From: Euonymus europaeus
Lineage: Eukaryota > Streptophyta > Magnoliopsida > Celastrales > Celastraceae
Direction: 5' to 3'
NCBI GenBank assembly: GCA_963580455.1
Contig: OY756958.1
Coordinates: forward strand, 4,104,501 to 4,168,500
Length of the DNA: 64,000 nt
Made by a program: the position numbers and the translations under genes. Numbering within the stretch: position 1 is the first letter of the stretch; each line of letters begins with the position of its first letter. This document shows positions 49,573-62,713 of the stretch, in pieces. The notes beneath the pieces were generated by a model. The model made no database searches. It was given only the letters and a program-made list of their open reading frames with translations, and had not been told where the DNA came from.

Positions 49573-52500
49573 TATTGTGTTGCAGCCCACCAATTTTACC
49601 GTGAAAACCATAGCCGTCGACAACGACGACGACAGTATTTTGCTAACAAAATGTGCTGAGCTAATATCGTAAGTATATAGGTACTAAATAATATCATATA
49701 TTTAAATATATTAATTTATTATTGATTATCAATTAATAATTAAATCTTTATTATAATGGTTGAACCTTAAAATTTTGAATGTTCAGTTAAGACGTTTTGA
49801 TATACGATACGATAATAAAATCGGCAGTGCTAGTCATCCCAAAGTTTCTATAATCCTATATGGCATCACATACATCATAAAATTTGGAAGTAGATTCAAG
49901 ATTCAAATTAATGGACAATGTTTCTATTGAGATATTTTAGGAATGTTTTTTGTTGGGATACATTTTCGTAATAAAAAATTATGGTAAGAAAATTGATGAT
50001 AGCCAACGTCGTATTTTCTAAAATTAGCTAGCAACTAAGCCCGGCACACTTTTGGCCCATAATGATCATGCTGGGCCTGGACGCTCGTGGCTCATGACTC
50101 AACAGGGGTGTTGAGGCAAAAAAGTCAAGCTAGAGGCCACTCAGTCACACATTGTCTAATACATTAGAAATTAACGTTTGGGTCTCTGGACTGGGCTAAA
50201 GATATGAAACAGTCAAACAGGATATTGGGCCTTAGACGCCCTAGTGGGCTGTTTCTTTTTCCCTTTTTGAGGCTAATAATTATGTCACTGGATTCTTTAC
50301 TTCGACAACATTTCAGGGTTCTTTGAACAATATGATATCTCACACCGGATAAATATTTAATCCTTCCCCTTTTTACTAAGATTACATAATGTTCTAATTT
50401 ACTGAGAGCACACAAGAGGCCATAAGCCCAGAGACTAAGACCAAGCCCAATACGAATTGAATCACATCTAATGTGATGACCCTTTGCTCGACTGCGATGA
50501 TTGATTTGTCCGATCAGGATAGAATCAAGTTCAAACATAAAATTTATGTCTGAAATTTGGGTTTAAACATAAAAATTTGTCTGGTTTAAAGTAGGGTTGA
50601 GTTCAAACGCAAACATCTATCCCGATTTAGTTGTCCGAATCCTAATCCGGATTTGATTATTGTACGATTTACTTGTCGAATTTAAACCAATCCGAATATG
50701 GTCATAAGTATGAAAATTCAAACCAATCCAGGTTTGGACATACAAATATCTCATAAGCATTTTATGTTGTCTGACCCGAATCCAAATTCTTGCCACTCCT
50801 AACTGTATCATTTTGGATCGAAGAAGTGTATCATTCTATAAAAATCCAGATGAAAGAGGCCCAACGATATTATTATTCTTCCCTCCAAATTTTTAGCGCC
50901 TTCACTTCTTTTACGAGAGTGATGCAAAAGATAGCAACTTAAACTGGGGGGTGCTTAATCGCACCACATCTACCACATCAGTTGACGCCTGATTTTTGCA
51001 AGATGGGATTCTATAACCTCAGTTGGAGTTGGTCTTACTCTTCTCTTTTATTTTTCTTATATAGTTCTTTTTTACTTTTTATAGTTAAAAGTTAAAACTA
51101 AAATGTATGTACAAGAAGACCCCATTCTGGTATAAGAGTTCATTGACATGTAACATACTCACACACACATGTTGCAATTTTCACACCCTCATACACACTA
51201 ACATTATTGTCTGCTCTGGATTGTCTGATTTTTAAGGATACATCAACCCGCACGACCTCGTTATTCTTGAAGTCTAGTAAGTGAGCGTGGAGCCAACTCA
51301 CTAACTTTGAGAAAAGCCCTTGTAAATATTGAGAGCGAGCATTAGCACTATAAAGTGCTCTTAAGTTCCCACATGAAAAGATGTGGGACTCTCTGATGAG
51401 AATTCCACATCGGTAAAATAGAACTACCAACTCTAGCTTAAAGGTGCGGAGCTTTCCTTACATGTTAGCCAAGGTTTTCATGGGATTTCAGCCCATGGGC
51501 CTTGGTTACAGCCGGCCCGCAAAGGCGTCGGTTGGGCTTTGGTTGGCATGTGGGGTTGATCTGTGACTGTAGCCCGTGTGGGTTCCCAACACTCTCTTAC
51601 AACACGTGCAAACACAAGAAGGGACACTGCCCACAGACTCCTTTCTTTTACCTTAATTGTGATAAGTTACAACTATGTCAAACGCGAATGAATAGAAGAT
51701 TATAGTGTACTTATATATTTCCACACTAACACTAAGGAATTACCATAATATATTAGACAAGCACAATACAAAGATATATGAATAAAACAAAGTTTGAATT
51801 AGATCGAGTATCAAGTCTAATTATCATTTAAAGTTTTATCCTTATGGCCATATGTTTGGCTTTTGCCAAATTTACTCTATCATCACGTGAGAAATTTTAT
51901 ATATGCGGACCTAAAAACTGGAGCTTACAATTATATCCGATATTCTCAAAGGATAAACTTTATTGGAGTTCATCTCAATTACCCAAAAACATAAAAGTGT
52001 CAAGTCTATTTTAGTGTCTGTTAGAAAAACCAACAAGAATGTGCATGTGTGGGGTCTTCAAAATCGGATTTGCTAGCTTTATCCAATGCCCAAAAGAGAA
52101 CCATATTATTTAAAACTTGAAAAAGGCCTTTTTGATGACTTTTGAAAGCAAAAATGTCCCCTTTATTCAACTATCCACATGATGATGGCTTACAGGCTTA
52201 GAAATCTCTTACATATTCAGGGCATTGAAACACACAAGAAAATCTTTAAGTGGTCTCCAACTCCTATAAAGTCCCTATCACGCACCCAAGAAAAACTTTA
52301 GCAGCAACATTTCTTCTACATTTCCATATAAAAATAAGTTTTGCTAGTTAATTAGTACATAATTTGTTCATGGTGTTTGAGGTGGACTAGAGTAATTTTA
52401 CCACCTTTATCACTTTTAAACCCTATTTGACATTTCTTTGTTTCTCAAATAAGTTATCTCTTTTACTCTAATTCAAACTCTCTGGTCAAGCTTGGTACAT

Positions 52501-53600
52501 TAATTTATACGCTGAGCTTATAAGCTCAACTTCTCTCCAAATCTGTCTTGTCTTACTCCATTCATGGTCTCTCCTATTTTTCATATTTTTATACTCATTT
52601 TTTCAATCAAATTCTCACCTTAGTCCCAAATCGATGAAACAATTATCACCAAAAGATCTTGCCCTACGCATGTTCACGATGCTCATGCTCTGCTTGCACT
52701 CTAGTTTTCTATAATTATAATGCTAATCATACATAGAGTTTTTAATTTTTTATACATAAATTCCCATAATCTATATGGGAGAACATGTCATCATGTCCCC
52801 GCTTCTCTCTACTTTTTGTATTATCTATGTAATAAGTTGACTAGACAATATTGTAATAATGGACGACAGCCATTCCTGCTGCCACCACCTCCAAAAGAAC
52901 ACCAAACCTATGAACAACCAACCCAACTGTCCCCCACCGCCAACATTCATCTAAACCACTGCAAAACTATTCAAAGATGGCAGCCAATGTGAGAGAAAAG
53001 TGACAAATCTGACCAACTCGGAGACACTTTTATGCGCCATCACTATTCGACTTCTTATACATCTCGCCCAATCATTTTTTGGTCAAACGATCATTGGAAT
53101 CTGACTATCAATTCTGTGTGCGTCTGTGAATACATGAGAGAGAGAGATGCTATATTGATATGACAAAATATTTTTGAATTCAATATTTTAAAATGATTTG
53201 AAATTGTCTAGTCAATATGTGATCCGTGTTCATCACCTGGACTATACATGTAAACTTATGGACAATGTATAACTAGTACTACTGTTGAAAAGAATGTTTG
53301 TTTCTGGCATATCATCGATCCCCACAACTGCGCTTTACAGCAATTAAGAAGTTAATAATGCAATAATTTCTGCAGCTTTTAATATAACACATTGTAGTTA
53401 ACAAACTCTTACTTCGAATGTATCTCACTTTCATACTAAACTTGCATTAATTGCAAGTCAGAAACAAAAAAGATAAATTAACAATATATGAGACAGAGAT
53501 AAATCTCTCTTGGTAATCTAAAGTAATCTTACATTCCCAAAGTCGCTCACATGAATTGGGAATGTTCAATCATAATATTAAACTCTCGATTTGAACTTTC
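49573..53600. other. gene-free region with transposon debris
   Basis: No confident gene was seen. TTGCCACTCCTA at 50790-50801 is the complement of TAGGAGTGGCAA, a typical hAT terminus, and the DNA before it (50560-50790) repeats CCGAATCC / AATTCAAACC motifs, as in hAT subterminal zones; the other end was not found. At 51350-51420 there are ATGTGGGACTCT and CCACATCGGTAAA motifs typical of LTR-like repeats. The rest is AT-rich. Confidence 0.4.
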
Positions 53601-53618
53601 TTCTTCTACTCTGTTTTT

Positions 53619-54043
53619 TCAAGGCATGAACACTTTGTTGCCACACTTGCATCGCCAAGCTTCAGGGTAATACTGTGATGGCATACTGAATCCGGGTGGA
53701 ATCAGAACGTGAACCGGATTACAAGGGAAGCAACTTCCACACTTGGATCTACAAATGGGAGGAGAAGAACCCGGCCCGCCCAGTCGCTTCTGGGTCAGAA
53801 CCCGCGAAATTGGATCCGACCCACCTCCTCGCTCTCGGAACCCGCCACCTGACAAAAGATAGACTAACTCACACTGATTCGACACCGAGTTAAGCATGAA
53901 CTATTGCGAGTAAGTACGCAGTCTGGCTTACCGAGTTTGGAGAGCGCTGTGGCATAGGTGGTGAAGAATAAGAGGAAAGTGAATGCAGAGAGTAGATGGT
54001 TATGATTGTGGTAGAAATGGCGGCGGTGGCTCAAGACGCTCAT
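53619..54043 (-). CDS. EPFL: EPIDERMAL PATTERNING FACTOR-like (EPFL) secreted peptide
   Basis: Two exons: 54043-53932 and 53848-53619, giving a 113-residue precursor. Residues 1-35 are a signal peptide (hydrophobic LLSAFTFLLFFTTYATA). After a basic linker (VLTQKRLGGPG) comes the mature peptide starting GSSPPICRSKCGSCFPCNP and ending YYPEAWRCKCGNKVFMP. It has six cysteines in the EPFL order C-x3-C-x2-C-x2-C ... C-x-C, forming the disulfide knot. EPFL peptides are apoplastic ligands of ERECTA-family receptor kinases (with TMM), acting in stomatal spacing, stem growth, leaf margins and ovules. The single phase-1 intron after the signal peptide is common in the family. The YYPEAWRCKCGN ending excludes STOMAGEN and EPF1/2. 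The exact EPFL number is unresolved. Confidence 0.92.
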
Positions 54044-56120
54044 CGCCGAGCTGGAGCTGCGCAGTTTAGCAGGGGCAAGTAAGTGTGCGTGTGTGTCGTG
54101 GCAGAGAAGCTTTTAAGACAGTAAAGGCAGTAGCAGAAGAAGAGGGCGGAGAGAGAGAGAGGGGGGGGGAGGGGGAGATAACGTGAATTTGTGTGTATTA
54201 TTGCAATTTTTTGGGTGCGGAAGAGAGTCCAAGTCAAAAGTCACTACACGAGAGGGCCATCCCAAAAGACGTGTGTGTGAGAGGGGGCAATCTAACTACT
54301 ATCTTTGCATATATTATTGTCTTGCACGGACGGCGATTTCTGGGCTTGGTGTTGAGGTTTGGGACTCTTCCCCTCTGCTGTTTTGCTTTTTGATTTGAAC
54401 TAATAAAGTTCAGCCTTTCAAAAAAAAAAATATAAATATATTTGAGAATAACAAGCGATGACAACCATAGGGGAGGATCTCGAGAAAGCCGCTAATCTTT
54501 TCTCTTACTAATTGCGAGAATCCTTTTGGAAGACTAGCAAGAAATTTCTCCTTGGTGGTACAAGAAGGAACATGAACGAAGACTATGTACATATGTACTG
54601 CTTATAGAGTTCGACTAGAGAATCAATGTGCTAAGGAAAAATGATAAATTCAACTCTTCGAGATAAATTCTAAACACTGGAGTTTAACGTTGAGAATTAT
54701 GAATTTTTCCCAGCGAAGGAGTTTGATATTACCCCATCTTAGGAATAACGATTCACTTTATTATCTTTATATAGACTTGAGCGTCGAAATTTAAACGGAT
54801 CAAGAAAGGCTGCTGTCTCTTTTTTATTCTTACAGGTTTAAGAGGTTCCTCGTTTAACTCTAAGTGAATCGAAATTTTAGACTATCGGATCTAACACGTC
54901 ATTGACGTGTGAATCGTGCACAATTTTTACATCATTAATAATATTATACATCTGCTTTTTGAGCGATAGATTACACTATTGTATAAGAACCTTGCAATTG
55001 AGAAGCAAAGAGGTCTAAATGTGAAAGTCAGAAAAAGAAGGGGGGTCGGCTACAGGTAGGTAGACAGCAAAGACAGGGGACCCGTGTGGGTGCGAACATG
55101 TGGGAGAATGGGCTTGCTGTCTCGTACGGGACGAACATCTCAGTCCGGCCCTTCGCCTATCAATCCCCTCTCACCATTATTGACCTCTAACACTTCTTTT
55201 TGACAATTACAACTCCTATTTATTGTCAAAAAAAAAGTATATTAAGAGCTTCAGGACCAGTTTAAAAATGAGTACACCCCATAATCATACTCACCCTTAG
55301 GGTCGGAGTCGGGATGTGTTGTGGGGTGGGCTGCTATTCTAACAATTCAACTCTAACCCTCCGCTTGTGCTCATCATCCGAGTTTTTATCACAAAAAGTT
55401 TAAAATCGGTTTTACGAATTTATGAAAAAATTAACGAGAATCACTGCTTCTATAAATAATACACCCCTTGATCTTTCTCTGCATAAGACTTGCCAGAGTA
55501 CATTTCCCACGGGTTCGACAGCATTAAAGGCGAATGACCGTGAGCTTGGTTCTACAGTACTCACTAGATAATAGAGACATATTGGTCGGTCAGGGTCTGG
55601 TCTACGTCCAATAAGGCAATCAAATAAGGTTTGGTCATATAAAATGTGAGAGGACATGTAAACATTAAACATATATAGCAAACACAAAGGCCCGAGATTT
55701 GGACAGAGGTAGGCCAAACATGGAAACAGAAAGACAGTCCAAGAAAAGGACTGGTTTTGCCTTTCATGGATGTCTCCTAGTTAGGCCTTGCAAAGATTCT
55801 TGCCATTATAACCAGGCCTTGGTTTGAATTTGTGGGCCAAGGATTTCAAGTTTTGGAGTGAATACACTGTCTATGGTAAAAACCAGAAAGTGACACTTCA
55901 TACTCGAATACTGTATATATCCATCCAAGCAAAGCATGATTTGCAGAATCCAATATTGTTCTATTTTCTAATGATTATCCATGGGTTTTTACTGGGCTTA
56001 ATGTTTGTCAATCATGGGCCTTGAACAAAATAATGGCAAACCCAGCAAGAGGTTGGGCTTGGGCCTCTCATAATCCCATATTTATTATTGGAAAATGATG
56101 TGTAGCACATATTTTGGGGA
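54044..56120. other. EPFL upstream region, no gene seen
   Basis: It contains a purine-rich GAGAGAGG / GGGGGGGGAGGGGGAGA tract (54149-54177) in the likely leader or promoter of the EPFL gene. At 54380-54430 AATAAAGTTCAGCC followed by ten A residues resembles a retroposed 3' end. The rest is unremarkable. Confidence 0.4.
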
Positions 56121-56455
56121 CCCATGTTAATCTGTATTTAATTATTCTATTAATTTTTTTATTCTAATTAATTATTTTACTGCATTAATCAATATGTTGA
56201 ACATTTATTTGGTTTTATTCTAATTAATTATTAGTCCGTTAAGGTTTAGATAATTCATTTTCTTTAGAGTTTAACACTTATTGTTTAAGTTATAGCATAA
56301 AAATCCGATACAAGAGCCCGTTAGGGTTTAGCGAATTCGTTCTCTTTAGGATTTAATACTTATTGTTTAGGTTACAACATGAAAATTCAATATATGAGTC
56401 CATTAGGGTTTAACAAATTCATTTCCCTTAGAGTTTACTACTTACTGTTTAAATA
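56120..56455. repeat. 82-bp tandem repeat, copy 3 (opposite strand)
   Basis: Reverse-complement copies of the 82-bp family: TTAACACTTATTGTTTAAG at 56271, TTAATACTTATTGTTTAGG at 56353 and TTACTACTTACTGTTT at 56435 are 82 bp apart. The flank CATTAATCAATATGTTGAACATTTATT (landmark parts ATCAATATG and AACATTTATT) is the complement of the flank seen at copies 1 and 2. Confidence 0.85.
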
Positions 56456-58200
56456 TGAACCACCATGGACTCCTAACATATGTGCTATTTATAACTACCC
56501 TTTATTATTTATTATCCATCACTTTGATAATTGATATAAGCTATATAAAATACGTTGTGTTGGTATTTGATAGAGTTGAATCTTGACGATTAATGACGGT
56601 GTAGTTTTTTGTTGATTCCATAGGGATGATAGAGGAGAGGTGAGAGCTTTCAATGAAGGAGAGAGGGCATTTGGTGAAAAATGCCCTAAGCGGTAAGAAA
56701 AAAGCTCGTCTCACAACCAAAAGATTTTTCAACGGCGAACGTCGGCGTTCCATTATGGCGTTAAACATGTGCTTTTGGTGGTGTAACGGTGTTCGACATT
56801 CATCACTAGAGGCAAACGTTCAACACCTCTCTACCAAACACATTATTATAATTAATGCGCGTAAATCGGGGTCAATATGTTAATCCAACTTAACTAAATT
56901 AATGATTCTAAACATGTTACCGTATTGTGATTAAACGTTGTGTTAGCACGGAATTTTCTAGAAAACAATAATAAATGAGGATTCAAATGAGATAAGAATA
57001 GAGATGAGGTTCAAACCTCTTTTCACGAAGTGCAAACAAGGGTGATTGGATTATAAGAAATGGTTAGAACTATGATTTAGATTTAATTAATTTAAACAAA
57101 ACAACACAAAGTACTACAAAGAACTATGATTCTAAGATGAAGTTAGTGATGGACACAAAGTACTTGATACTAGATTAATCAACTAATTGGAGCTACAACG
57201 GGGACCACAGGTAAAAATTGGGACACTTTCCTAAGATATTGCTGGAAATTATACTAGAAGCCAAAATGTTTTACGAGGAACCAAATTCAAAAGGTATGAG
57301 TTTTCATATGTAGTCTTGGGGGCTTCTTCTGACTTTCATTTTGGCTTTTATTGTCGACCATGCTCATGCCCTTGATTTCCAACCCACATGGCCACATTTC
57401 CACCCCTTGATTCTCTAGCCAACTGGTTTACAACTGTTCCTCATGAACCACATTCTTACTTCTCCCAATATGTCTATCCATTCGCTCAAACGTTGGCCTA
57501 CATATTTGCTTCAATCATAGACGATCATGTAGCCCCATCTGACCAACTAAATTCTGCAAGCATTTTCCTTATATGTCGTTACTCATCTTTCATGCCACTC
57601 CATAAAAGATGACTTTTAGCGCCTACTTAGGAGAGGTGTTGGCAAACCCATCCAAATCCTTATTTGACGGAACGGTCCTAACGTCATTTTTTTTCCTTTC
57701 CAACACCTCATTTTGAAAGGGCGAGAGAGATTTTCACTCACATAAACCCTCTCAACACCTCCTAAACTTTTAAAATATCAAGCAATACTTCATTTTTATG
57801 AATATCTCTCAACCCAAGCTTCCCCAATATCTCCCTGTCCAACACTGCCTTCAAACACAGCCTAATTAGTGATAATGATTGAATGTCTCTACAATCCATC
57901 CAACCACATGAAAGGACAAAACTTGTGTCGCGTGGGTCCTGTACTTTTTTTTGAGTGTTAACACGTAGTTAATCAGTTATTTTTGTGTTAGCTTTTTGTC
58001 TATCTAGTAAAATTATTGTTTTAATACGTACAACCTAATTTGTTTAGCAATTTTAAGGTGAAATTAAGCCCATTTTTGGTACGATGATTATCTTTCGTTA
58101 AGCCGTAAGAACAAATGCAATCGGTCTACGTGGCAGCCTAGGGTGCATCGCACACCATCCCCGGCCAAGGAATGGACGCCCGGGTAACACACACGAGACT
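56456..58200. other. gene-free region upstream of the PEAPOD-like locus
   Basis: Low-complexity AT-rich DNA with short open frames that show no family signature. A GA run at 58201-58215 lies in the likely 5' UTR of the next gene. Confidence 0.4.
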
Positions 58201-58266
58201 CAGAGAGAGAGAGAGACTAGTGTTTTGTGTGGGCTGTTTGCTATTCCTTCGTCGGAATCTTACGTC

Positions 58267-61200
58267 ATGGAAATTGGAGAAACGCCTTCCCAGTACGCAC
58301 TAGACAAACCCCTCTCACAACTAACTGAAGAAGACATTTCTCAATTCACCCGCGAAGATTGCCGCAAATTTCTTAAAGAGAAAGGTTCCTACTTCCTTCT
58401 TGTTCTGTCTCTCTTTTGTTTTCCCTCCATTTTTTTTGCTGTTCGGATTTCGGGAGTTTACTTGTTTCGGGCGTCGGGAAACATTGTCCAACTTGACACG
58501 TGTATCTCTTGTTGTTTCTTCTTTTTACCCTTTTGGGATGGTTGAGCCACCGTACAGGAATGCGGAGACCCTCGTGGAACAAATCGCAGGCAATCGAGCA
58601 AGTCATATCCCTCAAAGCTCTTCACGAAGGCTACGAAGATTCCGGCGCCAGTGCCCTCTGCAGAATTCTCGGTTCTCCCCTTCTAGTCGTACCACCCGCG
58701 AGTGCCGTCTGTTAGACTTTTCTTTTCTTCTATCTTTCCCCTTTTCTTGAGAGATTTGTTTGATATAAGTTCATGTTTTTTCCTTCACAGGAAACACCAC
58801 GTTTGGGTTATCCAATGAAGGGGCCAAGCAACGGTGGTTTCCCTTGTCACATTTCAGCAACATCATTGGTGAATGAGATGTTTTCATGTGGGGCCAAAGG
58901 ACTCTCCAAGATCAAGCACTCTCTCGGAGGAATTTTGTTGCCCACCAATTGATACTGATCTTAATGTTATCAGTCCTGGGTATCCTTTTTTTTTATGTCT
59001 TACTTTCACTTGATATTTACTGTACTTTTTCTTCTTCATAAGTTACTATACTTTTGTTTGGTGAATTTGATTAAATCAAGGTTTGTTCTTGTTGAGATTT
59101 TCTGGAGAAATAAGGAAATTGTAATCAACAGGTCTGAAATCTTGGGGCAACGTTTATTCAGATACAGATATTTTGATGACTTGTTTGCTATTGATTTTTG
59201 TTGTTACTACCCATCCATCCATCCATCCATCCATTATATGTTAGTCCAAATTGTCATTAGATTCTTTTATCTGTTCTATTCAATTGACATCCAGTTTAAA
59301 TGAGATTCTGATGGAAAGTTGTTTAACTTAACTGAGATGTATGACAGAAATGTGTCTCTAATTTTTTTGAGACGAACTCCTTTGTCCTATTTAACTATTC
59401 AACTGAGAATGCAATGCAGAAGTCCGAATGTGACAAATGGTTTAGCAGGGAAAATGGCAATTTTCTACTGTGGCAAGGTTTATGTGTGTGGTGGAGTTTC
59501 TCCAGATAAGGTAATGAAGCTTCATTTTGTGTGGAAACATGAAGAATATATCTGATTAACGTGCTTACCATTCATGCGTTCTAATATGGATATTCAGGCG
59601 CAGGTAGTAATGCATTGTGCAGCTAGTCCTAAACCTTTGGACAATTCGCCTAGTGGAACTTTGGCTCTCTGGTCCTTTTTATCTCATTCACACACTGCAA
59701 GTGACAAAGATGGATCTGTTTCTCCTGGTGTAACAACTCTTCGTACCATGCAAACAGGAAGAATTTTGTAATGGAAGGAATTACTACTTGCTATTTTAAC
59801 TATTGGTTTACTGAAAGTCTAAAATTATGTTTCATTACTTGGTCAGTTTTTTTTTGAGCTGCAATCACCTGAATCTTTTAATGTGTGAAATATTGTTTTC
59901 CAAGAACAAATGCACCCTTCGGCTTTTCATATGTACGGTTAAGAAGATTGACAGCTTGTTGTTGAAAACAAAATTTTCGAACAACCTTCGGGGACTGGAA
60001 AACTATCAAGATTGTTTCATTTAGGCTTTGATTTGGGTGTCATGATTTCACTTAGTGCTGCAACTGGGGGGTAAGAATTTAATTTTCATACTTAATTCTC
60101 TATATACCTTACAATTGTGAGAGCCTTATGAGCCAGATCTTCTAACTAGATATACCTTGTTGGCTGTTCCGTTCTGATGGTTGTTCTTTGGAATGTTTAT
60201 ATAACTATGCTGGGGAGGTAAATGTTGAATCAAACTATCGTACATACTTACAATTTGACTTTACAAAGAGTTGTGAGATCATTCTCAGCATTATTCAAAG
60301 GCAACATCGATTGCAACTTGGTTTAGGGCTTCATCCAATGAAATCTTTCATGTTGTAAACTGCTATCACTACCCTCCCACCCCTGTATGCGAATGTCGGT
60401 TTAACATCTTATTCAATTAGTTCAAAGCAGTTGCTAAGAACCTAACCATATTTGACAATAGAGCCTTTATACTGTGTAGTGTGTACAAACATGCAAAATA
60501 TAAGACAACCAGTCAGGAATAAGATGACAACATTTCCTTTGAGACTTGATAGCCTTAAATTTGTTCTATTATTGATTTATTTCACGGCACTTCCATAGTT
60601 TCCAAGGCATCTTCTCTTTCTGGCATTATATCTATGATTATGCTGGTGCCACCATGGCCTACCACCGCTGCAAATGTTTTACCAAAACTGTATAGCATGG
60701 ATTTGTTGGTCTTGTTCTTCTAATTGCTCCATGCATGGTACTTGTTTTACCTCTAAAACTGTCTCCACTCTCTTTAGGCGCTTCCATATGATCTCCAACT
60801 TTGTTGCTCTGCTGTCTACACCAAGAGCTTTAAAACTTCTTTCTAGATCGGAGTCAAAGCAAATTCCTGAATTTTTTTGGTGATTTCATTAAAGAAGGAT
60901 ATTTCCAAAAAAGAGAGAGCATATATTATACTGATAAAATAGCTTCCTTGCTTGCTGTTTTTCTATCCCTTTAACATTTGGCGATTTCCTAGAGGGCCAG
61001 TGGAGCAGGGGAATGTCATTGCAACGGTTTCTCAAGAAACGAAAAAGAAAGGAGCCCCATTTGACTAACTTATCATTCACTGGCTGTCACCAGTAACCTT
61101 GTGTTTAAAGTTACTGCTAAGCCATTAACCTGACCCATTATATTTCTCCTCTCTATTTCTTTTGGGTGATATTCTTGTTAGGTGAAGATTTAAGGGCAGA

Positions 61201-61310
61201 AATAATACAGGACTCACGTCTTCTGGCTTGGAGTTGTATCTGAACCATCAAGTTGGGAAACATACCCCAAATGGACACACAAGTCGATCAATGGGTCTAT
61301 CAACGGTGTG
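58267..61310 (+). pseudogene. PPD: PEAPOD/TIFY4-like gene, apparently decayed
   Basis: Exons: 58267-58384, 58558-58706 (donor weak), 58791-58979, 59420-59510, 59598-59771, plus a possible Jas-type exon ending at 61310. The plant-specific PPD domain is intact at the N-terminus (LTEEDISQFTREDCRKFLKE, GMRRPSWNKSQAIEQVISLK). PPD proteins join KIX8/9 and TOPLESS to repress meristemoid division and set leaf size. Damage: an AAA run at 58896-58898 needs one base fewer to reach KDSPRSS; otherwise a stop falls at 58950-58952. The TIFY motif reads GKMAIFYCG instead of the usual GQMTIFYSG type. The frame ends after about 239 corrected residues, against about 310-350 in the family. The Jas-like GHTSRSMGL has an extra T at 61300. 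The ATG at 58267 gives MEIGETPSQYALDKPL; there is no upstream in-frame ATG. Confidence 0.8.
59212..59234. repeat. (CCAT)n microsatellite
   Basis: About six CCAT units inside the intron between exons 3 and 4 of the PEAPOD-like locus. Confidence 0.9.
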
Positions 61311-62700
61311 GTAAGTTATTTTTTTGTTTAGAAATCCACGAAACAGTTTTGACTGTTGCATTGTGCAATGTCCATAAAACGAACTGGCCTTTAGGAACTA
61401 TAGCACTACTATACCACTGTTATGGTCTGTTGAAATGGATGCTTCCTACTGTGAGCAGTGCTGCATTTAACAGTTAAAACAGATTATTTTTGTTTTTATG
61501 GTAGGAGAACTTGCCAACTTAACGTCATCTGCATGAGCTAGACAACATATTTTGAGATCACCTGAATGTCTATGCATCAAGATGTTGTAAATGTAAATAC
61601 TTCATTTACGTACCCTGCAGATGTCCAAGGATGCAAGATTTGTATATCACTAGATATCTCGTAGACAATCAGCGCAGAGGAGCACAAAAGTGAAAGAAGA
61701 CATCAATCTAACAGCCTTCAATCACTGCTTGTCCTTTAATTGAGTTAGCTGGCTGCTCCCTAGCAATAAAGTTATTTTTTCTGGAGCTGTCTCCAAGAGA
61801 AGCCTTTTCTTAGCACTCGAGCTTGATCTATTTTGCTCACAAACTTGGAACGCAATTCTTGGGGTTTCTTGTTTCTGTATGTTAACTCTTTGCTTTGAGC
61901 TAGCTAGATAGAGTAGCAAACTGTCTGGCAAGCTTTATGTTGTTTGAACGTTTGCTACATTTTAATGATAATTGAATCTTCACTTTGCAAAATGAGGTGT
62001 GTTGCATTTATGAGTTACAACCTTAACTGTTGTTGTTTGCCTTTTGATTTGAATCTAATTCATGGTACATTTTTAGACATTCTCCATTCCAGTTTACATT
62101 AAAAATACAGAACTCGTATGGTGCAGTTTGATTCATTAACTTGCATCAAGCTTTATATAGATTTCACACAACAGTAATGATTCTGGGACTTCAGAGATTT
62201 GAGACCAACTTTAGAAAAGAGTTTTAATAAAAATAATAATTAAAGAATATTTAAGTAGGTTTTTTTTTATTTGTAAGTTGTAATAGAGTAAATATTAATA
62301 GACTAATTTTCTTATAAACGAGACATAAATGTGTTTAAAACTTTTATAATAGTATTACAAATTTTTAAAAATAGGATTATAAGAATTATGGGGTCCTGAG
62401 CGGCCGGCCGTTTGACCCCGCCTCAGGTACGCCCTGGGCAAAAGGGTGATGCCGTGATGTGATTATTCAAGAATTGGATTCCAAAGTTTGGTCTTCAAAG
62501 GAATGTTCATATATTGCAGATTTAACTTTGATTAATCGAGCTTGACTAAAGCAAACCATGTTTTTTCCCCCATCACTTGCTTCTTTGACCAGAAAACGCA
62601 CATGGCATGGGCTTGGCTTCGATGGTCTAAAACGTGAGCGTAGCGAATTTTAAAATCACTGCTTCTTGTAAATGACTATAAAGCCCCCGCTTCACAATAC
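61311..62700. other. intergenic, includes a dispersed repeat
   Basis: No coding exon was recognised, including the KRKDR-type second half of a Jas motif that would be expected here if the PEAPOD-like gene were whole. 62230-62430 resembles 2020-2190 (AATTAAAGA, GTAGTTGTAAT-type, AAATGTGTTTAAAA, TATTA runs, GGATCCTGA/GGGTCCTGA) and ends in CCGGCCGTTTGACCCCGCCTCAGG, here quoted only as landmark ends CCGGCCG and CGCCTCAGG. Confidence 0.45.
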
Positions 62701-62713
62701 TTTTTGGGGGTGC

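Noticed and set aside
53696..53893. Plus-strand open frame across the EPFL locus.
   Set aside because: It is the antisense shadow of the EPFL mature-peptide exon.
54380..54430. AATAAAG followed by an A10 tract, like a processed retroposed 3' end.
   Set aside because: No upstream gene or LINE body and no target duplication could be found.
56541..56883. Pair of overlapping 75-76 codon frames on opposite strands.
   Set aside because: No motif, no splice context, and composition like the surrounding intergenic DNA.
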